From DATKDU01 sp035512595 (GTDB lineage: Bacteria > Planctomycetota > Planctomycetia > Pirellulales > Pirellulaceae): a DNA stretch of 5,510 nt. Location of the stretch: assembly GCA_035512595.1 (NCBI GenBank), contig DATKDU010000432.1, forward strand, positions 1 through 5,510, in the 5' to 3' direction. The translations under genes and the position numbers were made by a program. The notes under the pieces were generated by a model. It was given only the letters and a program-made list of their open reading frames with translations, searched no databases and was not told where the DNA came from. Below, one piece after another: positions 1 to 4,442 of this stretch (positions are counted from its first letter, which is position 1; each line of letters begins with the position of its first letter).

Positions 1-1005
1 TGGCTCGATTCGATCGATCCCGACCTCGTCAAGAAGAACCGGGCGGAAGGGGCCACCGGCGCGACCAGCAACCCGGTGATCATCTCCGACTTAATCCGCA
101 CCGGCCGTTTCGACGACGACCTCAAGCGGCTGATTGGCGAAGGGCTGTCCGACGACGAGGTCGCCTGGAAGCTCACCGATAAGCTCGTGCGGCAGGCTCA
201 GGAGGTCTTCCTCCCCGTCTGGGAGCAGACCCAAGGGAACGACGGCTATGTCAGCTTCGAGCTCGATCCGCTGCTGGAAGAGCCGTCCCTCAACATTCCG
301 CACGACGAGCGGGTCCGACGCTATCTGGAGCTGGGAAAAAAGTGGTCCGCCGGACACAAGAACCGGATGATCAAGGTCCCCGCCACACCGGCGGGGCTGG
401 CTGCCCTCGAAGAGCTGTGTGCCGCCGGCGTGACCCTCAACGTCACGCTGATCTTCTCCCCACGGCAATACCACGCCGCCCGCGAGGCCGTATGGCGCGG
501 AGCGCAGCGCCGCGGCGACCTGGCGAAGTTCAAGAGCGTCTACAGCATCTTCGTCTCCCGCGTGGACATCTACACGGAGAAGCACGTCCCCGAGCTGAGC
601 CCCGCCGCTCAGGGTCTCGTCGGCATTGTCAACGTCAAACAGATCTGGGCCGACAACGAACAATGGTGGGCCGGCAAGCAGGCGCCGCTTGCTCAGGAGA
701 TCATCTTCGCCAGCACGGGCACCAAGAAGCCCGAAGATCCGCCGTGGAAATACGTCGCGGCCTTTGCCGGCAGCGACATACAGACCAATCCGCCGGCTAC
801 CAACGACGCCGTGGCCGCCAGCGGCCGGACCTTCACGCGGCAGGTCGATGCCATGCCGCCGGCACCGATCGTGGCGGAGATCGCCCAGAAGGTTGATGTG
901 GCGAAGATGGAAGCCGTGCTGATGGAGGAAGGGGTCAAGAAGTTCGCCGATCCGCAGAAGCTGCTCCTGGCGACGATTGGCGAAAAGCGGGCGGCACTAA
1001 AATAA
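1..1005 (+). CDS. tal: Transaldolase, 5'-truncated by window edge
   Basis: Transaldolase of the pentose phosphate pathway, cytosolic; it transfers a dihydroxyacetone unit from sedoheptulose-7-phosphate to glyceraldehyde-3-phosphate through a Schiff base. The frame is open from base 1 (334 residues visible), so the true start lies upstream; the GTG at 76 lies inside the conserved GATSNP motif (residues 20-25) and is not a start. Other family landmarks are GYVSFELDP (82-90), IKVPAT (124-129) with the expected Schiff-base lysine at 125, NVTLIFS (147-153), and SRVD (186-189). The C-terminal half, with WADNEQWW, a TGTKKP segment and the FADPQKLL tail, fits the longer bacterial type rather than the ~220-residue TalC/F6P-aldolase type. 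The gene ends in TAA at 1003-1005. A 130-bp gap separates it from the convergent gene. That gap holds only a weak 5-bp hairpin (1020-1033) and no T-tract, so no intrinsic terminator can be called. Family assignment is firm; the exact subfamily is not. Confidence 0.95.
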   Translation, partial: WLDSIDPDLVKKNRAEGATGATSNPVIISDLIRTGRFDDDLKRLIGEGLSDDEVAWKLTDKLVRQAQEVFLPVWEQTQGNDGYVSFELDPLLEEPSLNIPHDERVRRYLELGKKWSAGHKNRMIKVPATPAGLAALEELCAAGVTLNVTLIFSPRQYHAAREAVWRGAQRRGDLAKFKSVYSIFVSRVDIYTEKHVPELSPAAQGLVGIVNVKQIWADNEQWWAGKQAPLAQEIIFASTGTKKPEDPPWKYVAAFAGSDIQTNPPATNDAVAASGRTFTRQVDAMPPAPIVAEIAQKVDVAKMEAVLMEEGVKKFADPQKLLLATIGEKRAALK

Positions 1006-1135
1006 CGGGTCTGCGGAACTCGGCAGCGGCCGAATACAGCCCCAGAATGAGTGCGATTCCAAAGCGGCTACGTCCGGTTCCGGAGTCATACATGGCTCAG
1101 CACTTCTCCAGTCGGCGCAGTGGAAAATCCGAAAC

Positions 1136-1843
1136 CTAACACCGCGCCATCTTCCGCTTCTTCCCGATCGAACCGCGCTTCTTCACCTTGTCGATGTACA
1201 GGGCTGCATCCGGCACCTGGCACGCCGTCTCTCCCATGTCCACCGTCACCTGGCCCATCTTCTTGGCCGTCTTCGTCGCTTGCTCCGTCAGCGGAGCGAC
1301 ATAGCTGCCAACGGCAATCACAAAGCCGTTCATCACGTAGCGGACCCGGTTCGGCGCATCGTGGATCGTCTTCTCGACGCGTCCCAGCAGCCGCTTGAGC
1401 TCCACCAGATCGAGCTCCTCGTCCGGCTTGATCGACACCAGGCTGCTGAGCGTGGACCAGCCAGTGGCGGCAATCCCTTCCTTCTTCGAATCGATCCACT
1501 TCAACGCCAGCTCCCAGCCATAGCGGCTTTCGGCCGCCGTCCAGGCCACCGCGTATTCGCTTTGAAAATACCAGTCCGCCGCTTCGGCCCACTTCTGCAG
1601 ATCCTTCTTGGTCATCTTCTCGTCGTCAGCAATCAGCCCGGCGAGATACATCGCGTCGCCAATCCCCGTGTCGAACAGGTCAAGCGCGAGCTGATAATCC
1701 ATCTTGATCCGCTTCTGGATCTTCTTCAGGTCCTCGATCTTGACGCCGAAGAACGGCTCTTTGGCCCCGTGCTTCAGCAGCGTCCGCTTGTACGATTCGC
1801 TCCCCAGCTTCTTGAGTTCGGCGACAATTTCGGCGGCGGTCAT
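1136..1843 (-). CDS. DNA alkylation repair protein (AlkD-like HEAT-repeat family)
   Basis: A 235-residue protein of the DNA alkylation repair (AlkC/AlkD-like) superfamily. Characterised AlkD members are all-helical HEAT-like-repeat glycosylases that remove bulky or positively charged alkylpurines such as 3-methyladenine and 7-methylguanine. Visible conserved blocks are HGAKEPFFGVK (25-35), GDAMYLAGLIADD (62-74), an aromatic/acidic stretch around DWYFQSEYAVAW (90-101), APNRVRYVMNGF (163-174) and VDMGETACQVPDA (201-213), followed by a basic tail (KKRGSIGKKRK). The ATG at 1843 is preferred. It has an AAGG Shine-Dalgarno (complement of 1851-1854) with 7-nt spacing, and similarity to the family begins at MTAAEIVAELKKLG. 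The frame stays open upstream to about 2416, but that part runs through palindromic repeats and reads as translated intergenic DNA. The stop is TAG (1136-1138). The gene is divergent from the uracil-DNA glycosylase gene and convergent with the transaldolase. This subgroup is usually annotated only by family, so glycosylase activity is inferred. Confidence 0.92.
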   Translation of the reverse strand: MTAAEIVAELKKLGSESYKRTLLKHGAKEPFFGVKIEDLKKIQKRIKMDYQLALDLFDTGIGDAMYLAGLIADDEKMTKKDLQKWAEAADWYFQSEYAVAWTAAESRYGWELALKWIDSKKEGIAATGWSTLSSLVSIKPDEELDLVELKRLLGRVEKTIHDAPNRVRYVMNGFVIAVGSYVAPLTEQATKTAKKMGQVTVDMGETACQVPDAALYIDKVKKRGSIGKKRKMARC

Positions 1844-1885
1844 GAGTGTGCCTTGGCGAAAACGGTTCGATTTCCCAGGGCACAG

Positions 1886-1912
1886 ATTATCGACTCCACG
1901 CGCCAGAAGCAA
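1886..1912 (-). promoter_or_regulatory. Candidate promoter of the alkylation-repair gene
   Basis: On the minus strand a GATAAT (-10-like, 5 of 6 to consensus; complement of 1886-1891) lies 42 nt before the ATG. A poor TTGCTT (complement of 1907-1912) sits 15 bp further upstream. The -10 is good, but the -35 is weak and the spacing short, so this is only a plausible sigma-70-type site. Confidence 0.28.
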
Positions 1913-1927
1913 GAAACGAAGAGAGGA

Positions 1928-1949
1928 CTCGGCCGCGAATACGGCCGAG
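1928..1949. repeat. 8-bp perfect hairpin CTCGGCCG/CGGCCGAG
   Basis: Inverted repeat with arms 1928-1935 and 1942-1949 and a 6-nt loop, followed directly by a smaller GCCC/GGGC hairpin (1949-1961). It lies upstream of the alkylation-repair gene's candidate promoter. No T-run follows on either strand, so it is not an obvious terminator. It may belong with the larger inverted repeat that starts at 1966. Confidence 0.5.
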
Positions 1950-1965
1950 CCCTCATCGGGCTTCG

Positions 1966-2030
1966 CGCTAAAAGTGCCGCTCGACGCGGGGATCGTCAAG
2001 TCGCAGCCGATGGCTGCCGCACTTTTAGCG
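1966..2030. repeat. 12-bp inverted repeat enclosing a second hairpin
   Basis: Arms CGCTAAAAGTGC (1966-1977) and GCACTTTTAGCG (2019-2030) are perfect complements around 41 nt. Inside sits a second perfect hairpin, GCAGCC-GAT-GGCTGC (2003-2017). The A/T-containing arms and nested layout look like a dispersed intergenic repeat or a structured RNA rather than chance in GC-rich DNA. No copy occurs elsewhere in the window. Function unknown. Confidence 0.55.
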
Positions 2031-2218
2031 AGGGTGGGTTTTGATGCGGGGTCCGACTCGCGCCGGCACACTACCCATCGGCCGCCCCTCCTCGGCATTG
2101 GCAGCATTTTCGTTTCCGCCGCTTCGCTCCCCGAAACCGCCAGATAGGCCGCAGGCGGCAAAGACTGGCGATCTTCACCAGCTTCGCAGCGCCCCGACGC
2201 TATCATGGAACCAGGTTC

Positions 2219-2278
2219 GTAGGACAGGTTTTCAACCTGTCCAGTGTTTCTTCTGGACAGGTTGGAAACCTGTCCTAC
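2219..2278. repeat. GTAG-headed inverted pair of hairpins (REPIN/BIME-like)
   Basis: Two 26-bp arms (2219-2244 and 2253-2278) are inverted complements with a single mismatch and an 8-nt spacer. Each arm is itself a hairpin: GTA, then a 9-bp stem GGACAGGTT/AACCTGTCC, with loop TTC in the left arm and TCC in the right arm read in its own orientation. Both arms carry a 5' GTAG at the outer edge. A GTAG tetranucleotide next to a short palindrome, arranged as an inverted pair, is the known layout of REP/REPIN elements mobilised by RAYT (TnpA-REP) transposases. No RAYT gene is in the window. I recall similar RTGFQPVQ-encoding repeats as common between planctomycete genes. It lies 42 bp upstream of the glycosylase start. 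Confidence 0.85.
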
Positions 2279-2293
2279 TAAAATCGCTATACT
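2262..2293 (+). promoter_or_regulatory. Candidate promoter of the uracil-DNA glycosylase gene
   Basis: A TATACT (2288-2293, 5 of 6 to the -10 consensus) lies 27 nt before the ATG at 2321. The only -35-like hexamer is TTGGAA (2262-2267), with an over-long 20-bp spacing, and it falls inside the right arm of the upstream repeat. If real, the repeat contributes the -35 region of this promoter. Weak evidence. Confidence 0.3.
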
Positions 2294-2320
2294 TCCCCCT
2301 TTCCAGCGGCGGAGTTTCCG

Positions 2321-3217
2321 ATGTCGGCAGATGCGATCCACCGAATGCTCCTCCAGCGGCTGGAAAGCCTGTCGCGCGCCGGCGTGCAGCAGATCGGCCG
2401 CCTGCCCCCCGCACAAACCCCTCTCCCCGTGGGAGAGGGTGGCCGCAGGCCGGGTGAGGGTCTACCTGCGCCCCAGCCTCCCGCGTCTCGTCCTGCGCCG
2501 CCGCGCCCCGCCCCTCGCCCGACAGAACCCGCTATGCCCCGCACTGCCCGGCCCGTTCCCTTTGCCTCCCGCGGCACTTCGCTGCTCGGCGAGCCGTATC
2601 CCCTGCCTCTGGCCGACAAGACCGAGCGTCAAGCGGCACTCGAAGCCGAAAGCTGCGACGTGGCCAAGTGCGTCCTGTGCCCGGTTCTCGTTCGCAATCG
2701 GTCGAAAACGGTCTACGGCGTCGGCACGGCAATGCCGCGGGTCGTCTTCTTCGGCGAGGCGCCGGGGGCCGACGAGGACCGCCAAGGCGAGCCGTTCGTC
2801 GGCCGGGCCGGCCAACTGCTGACCAAGATCATCGAGGCCTGCGGCTGGCAGCGGGGCGACGTGTACATCATGAACACGCTCAAGTGCCGCCCGCCGGACA
2901 ACCGCACCCCCGAGCCGGACGAAGTGGCCAACTGCCGCCCGTTCTGGGAGCGGCAACTGACGATCCTGCAGCCGGAGTACATCGTGTGTGCCGGGGCGGT
3001 TGCCGCCCAGACGCTGCTGGAAACGGCCGACGCGATCGGCCGGCTCCGCGGCCGCTTCCACCAGTACCGGGGGAGCAAAGTGCTGGCCACCTACCATCCG
3101 TCGTACCTGCTCCGCAACCCCGACGCCAAGAAGTACGTCTGGGACGACATGAAGCTGCTGCTGGCGGAGATGGGGCTGCCAGTGCCGGGGCGAGGCGAGC
3201 GGGGGGCAGCCCCCTGA
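2321..3217 (+). CDS. Uracil-DNA glycosylase, family 4 (4Fe-4S)
   Basis: Base-excision-repair enzyme that removes uracil from DNA by cleaving the N-glycosidic bond. Family-4 enzymes carry a 4Fe-4S cluster and were first described in thermophiles. The 298-residue product has a CxxC pair (C117, C120) plus C189 and C205 separated by 15 residues, which are the expected cluster ligands. Motif A is GEAPGADEDRQG (145-156) continuing to PFVGRAG; the middle block is NTLKCRPPDNRTP (185-197); motif B is HPSYLLR (259-265). Residues 1-28 form a short helical-looking segment, and residues 29-80 are a Pro/Ala/Arg-rich, probably disordered linker. The ATG at 2321 has GGAG (2311-2314) at 6-nt spacing, which supports this start. 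Residues 32-47 are encoded by a hairpin repeat (2414-2461), and residues 292-298 plus the TGA come from another repeat (3195-3219). The catalytic core (about 107-285) is intact. The gene is divergent from the alkylation-repair gene. Confidence 0.94.
   Translation: MSADAIHRMLLQRLESLSRAGVQQIGRLPPAQTPLPVGEGGRRPGEGLPAPQPPASRPAPPRPAPRPTEPAMPRTARPVPFASRGTSLLGEPYPLPLADKTERQAALEAESCDVAKCVLCPVLVRNRSKTVYGVGTAMPRVVFFGEAPGADEDRQGEPFVGRAGQLLTKIIEACGWQRGDVYIMNTLKCRPPDNRTPEPDEVANCRPFWERQLTILQPEYIVCAGAVAAQTLLETADAIGRLRGRFHQYRGSKVLATYHPSYLLRNPDAKKYVWDDMKLLLAEMGLPVPGRGERGAAP
2414..2461. repeat. Palindromic repeat embedded in the glycosylase reading frame
   Basis: Two adjacent hairpins: CCCTCTCCC/GGGAGAGGG (arms 2419-2427 and 2431-2439, loop CGT) and GGCC-GCA-GGCC (2441-2451), followed by GGGTGAGGGT. 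I recognise this composite as a common dispersed intergenic repeat of GC-rich bacteria, translated as LSPWERVAAGRVR in one frame. Here it is read in another frame as residues 32-47 of the glycosylase (TPLPVGEGGRRPGEG), in frame and without a stop, inside the low-complexity linker. Recognition as a dispersed repeat is from memory and needs a genome search. Confidence 0.7.
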
Positions 3218-3253
3218 TTGCTCAGGCGAGCGGGGGGCGTCAGCCCCCTGATT
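3195..3253 (+). repeat. Two tandem copies of a GC-rich hairpin repeat over the glycosylase stop
   Basis: Copy 1 (3195-3219) and copy 2 (3226-3253) share GCGAGCGGGGGGC...AGCCCCCTGATT. Copy 2 has three extra bases (GTC) in the loop. Each folds as a G-run/C-run hairpin. Copy 1 encodes the last seven residues (GERGAAP) and the TGA of the glycosylase. A strong GC stem directly after the core could slow polymerase, but there is no T-tract, so it is not a standard intrinsic terminator. Confidence 0.8.
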
Positions 3254-3286
3254 CCTCCGGGTTCAGAGGTCAGGGGCCGCGTTTCC

Positions 3287-3343
3287 CAAGCCCGACGCGC
3301 AAGCGAGGGACAGGCCGTTTCCCTCGCTTGCGCGTCGGGCTTG
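3287..3343. repeat. 24-bp perfect inverted repeat (SPTRKRG-type)
   Basis: Arms 3287-3310 and 3320-3343 are perfect complements, starting CAAGCCCGACGCGCAAGC, with a 9-nt loop (CAGGCCGTT). Translations give SPTRKRG and SLACASGL on one strand and PDAQARE on the other, strings I associate with a widespread planctomycete intergenic repeat. A smaller hairpin, CGAGGC-TCC-GCCTCG (3361-3375), follows. The stem is strong enough to act as a bidirectional transcription barrier downstream of the glycosylase gene, although no T-run follows. Confidence 0.85.
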
Positions 3344-3380
3344 TGGAACGCACTTCCCCCCGAGGCTCCGCCTCGACTTC

Positions 3381-3492
3381 GTGATAGCGCGTTTGCGCCG
3401 CCCACTGGCGTGACGCAACTTCTTCCCCGGCTGCACCTTGCGGCAAAATATGGCGCATTTGTGCGGGTCGATTATAGCGCGTTTGCGCCCGC
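3381..3492 (+). repeat. 112-bp direct repeat, copy A
   Basis: First copy of a unit repeated at 3573-3685. It contains three short hairpins of the form GCGC-RTTT-GYGC at 3387-3398, 3453-3464 and 3477-3488, plus the shared landmarks TGGCGTGACGCAA and TTCTTCCCCGGCTGCA. The third hairpin is preceded by CGATTATA, which reads TATAATCG on the minus strand. No gene is visible across it. Confidence 0.85.
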
Positions 3493-3493
3493 A

Positions 3494-3571
3494 AGTAGGT
3501 CCTGTCTGCCGGACGGGACCTCCGAAGTACCGCCGCCAATCCAAGGTCCCGCTCGGCAAGCGGGACCTACT
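3494..3571. repeat. Second GTAG-headed inverted hairpin pair, with stem covariation
   Basis: Left arm 3494-3521 and right arm 3544-3571 (28 nt each) are inverted copies with 23 of 28 positions identical and a 22-nt spacer. Read from its outer edge, each arm is AGTA plus a 9-bp stem with loop TGCCG. The stem is GGTCCCGCT/AGCGGGACC in the right arm and GGTCCTGTC/GACGGGACC in the left. The differences change two base pairs in a compensatory way (C-G to T-A, T-A to C-G) and one pair to G·T, so both arms still fold. This is the same GTA-plus-9-bp-stem plan as the element at 2219-2278 but with an unrelated stem sequence. It sits exactly between the two copies of the 112-bp repeat. Confidence 0.82.
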
Positions 3572-3572
3572 G

Positions 3573-3685
3573 GTGACAGCGCGTTTGCGCCGCCCGTTGG
3601 CGTGACGCAAATTCTTCCCCGGCTGCATCTTACAGCAAAATATAGCGCATTTGTGCCGGGTCGATTATAGCGCGTTTGCGCCCGC
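3573..3685 (+). repeat. 112-bp direct repeat, copy B
   Basis: Second copy of the unit at 3381-3492, offset by 192 bp, with one inserted base (GTGCCGGG for GTGCGGG) and a few substitutions. Its three hairpins are at 3579-3590, 3645-3656 and 3670-3681. The middle one keeps the G·T-containing form (GCGC-ATTT-GTGC) in both copies, so the order strong-weak-strong is conserved. Confidence 0.85.
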
Positions 3686-3766
3686 CACTCCCCAACCCGC
3701 AGTGATAAGCGATTTCGGCCCTTTTTTACGCCCGATTTTCGCATCTAACTCTTTTCCTGGCAACCG

Positions 3767-3890
3767 CTTACAGAAACCACGCGATTTTTCTTTAATAAGC
3801 GACCGCAGCCTGCTCCCATTGGCCTCTCCCGACTTAACCCCTTACCCTCCAATCACTTATAAAAACAGCCGGATTTTCCTTGAATAAGCC
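3767..3890 (+). repeat. AT-rich degenerate direct repeat (two 35-bp copies)
   Basis: Segments 3767-3801 and 3856-3890 align without gaps at 26 of 35 positions. Both begin CTTA, pass through an A-run and GATTTT, and end AATAAGC. The CTTA...TAAG ends are mutually inverted. Bases 3686-3900 are much more A/T-rich than the rest of the window and contain no plausible gene. Weaker fragments (GATAAGCGATTT at about 3704) may be a third decayed copy. Function unknown. Confidence 0.5.
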
Positions 3891-3925
3891 CGTTTCAGCG
3901 CCAGATCAGCTCCGCGCCTTATCGG

Positions 3926-3974
3926 CCCCTGGCTCCTGGCCCCTGGCCCCTGGCCCCTGGCCCCTGGCTCCTGG
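3926..3974 (+). repeat. 7-bp tandem repeat (CCCCTGG/CTCCTGG), seven units
   Basis: Seven consecutive 7-bp units: CCCCTGG, CTCCTGG, four CCCCTGG, then CTCCTGG, trailing into CTTTGG. The variant unit occurs second and last. Such arrays (read as APGPWPLAPG) change copy number by slippage. I recall similar arrays as common in planctomycete intergenic DNA. No coding frame is supported here. Confidence 0.9.
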
Positions 3975-4102
3975 CTTTGGACTACCGTTTTGTCAAACAA
4001 CACCCGGCCGGCCAATCGCCCGCCAGCAGCCCCGCGCACCGGGGGCCTATCTGTTAGATGCGCGAACGTGGACAATTATTCCCTAAGTCAAAAAAACTCC
4101 GA

Positions 4103-4282
4103 CCCCATCCGGCTCGCCCGGATGGTGAAGCAGATGGTGAGCTACAGGCGCCGCAGCGAGTGCCGCGGAACCGAGCCCAGGGATCTTCGCGTCCATCCGG
4201 GCGAGCCGGATGGGGGCGTGCGGCCGGCGGATCGTATCTCTAGCTCACCATCTTTCGGTCCATCCACACCAGGTGGATGGGG
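4103..4282. repeat. 180-bp inverted-repeat element with three CCATCC hairpins
   Basis: Outer arms 4103-4144 and 4241-4282 are 42 nt each and complementary over their ends: CCCCATCC, GGATGG and a 13-bp AGATGGTGAGCTA/TAGCTCACCATCT block (about 30 of 42 positions). Three hairpins have the form CCATCC-NN-5 nt-NN-GGATGG, at 4105-4125, 4193-4213 and 4260-4280. The first two have inner pairs GG/CC and are perfect inverted copies over 23 bp (4103-4125 with 4193-4215). The third has AC/GT, changing two base pairs without losing the stem. There are no long ORFs that respect it and no transposase inside, so it resembles a MITE or palindromic repeat cluster. Confidence 0.75.
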
Positions 4283-4372
4283 CCGCGATACCTTCCGCAC
4301 CCCGGCGTCGTTGAACGGGCCAACCGTTTGCTGGGCGCGGCTCGGGGCAGGAGAATTCAAGAGTCTTCCGGT

Positions 4373-4403
4373 TTGCCATCCAAGCAACCGGCCGATGTAT
4401 ATT
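4373..4403 (+). promoter_or_regulatory. Candidate promoter of the zinc-ribbon gene
   Basis: TTGCCA (4373-4378, 5 of 6) and TATATT (4398-4403, 5 of 6) lie 19 bp apart and end 39 nt before the ATG at 4443. The hexamers are the best sigma-70-like pair I see near any gene here. The spacing is slightly long. The rest of 4283-4442 holds nothing else recognisable. Confidence 0.4.
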
Positions 4404-4442
4404 CTGGATGATCGCGATCCGGTGCTGGAATTGATGTGAGCT

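Noticed and set aside
1006..1135. Intrinsic terminator between the convergent transaldolase and alkylation-repair genes
   Set aside because: Only weak 5-bp stems (e.g. 1020-1033) are present, and no T-tract follows on either strand.
1844..2416. N-terminal extension of the alkylation-repair protein (frame open to about 426 residues)
   Set aside because: The extension runs through the inverted repeats at 1928-2030 and 2219-2278, has no family similarity, and the ATG at 1843 has a good Shine-Dalgarno at the expected family start.
3471..3669. Minus-strand promoters at the two TATAAT hexamers (complement of 3471-3476 and 3664-3669)
   Set aside because: The -10 hexamers are perfect, but there is no -35 at a suitable distance and no minus-strand gene downstream; they are part of the duplicated unit.
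3381..3685. CRISPR array
   Set aside because: There are only two copies of a 112-bp unit, with a palindromic insert between them instead of unique short spacers, and no cas genes.
3218..3744. Several 90-150 residue frames on both strands
   Set aside because: Their sequences are only translations of the duplicated 112-bp unit and hairpin pairs (e.g. repeated AFAPP, VDYSAFAP), with no independent protein features.
3990..4439. Possible 149-residue plus-strand protein
   Set aside because: It crosses the whole 180-bp inverted repeat, shows no motifs or Shine-Dalgarno, and reads as low-complexity translated repeat DNA.
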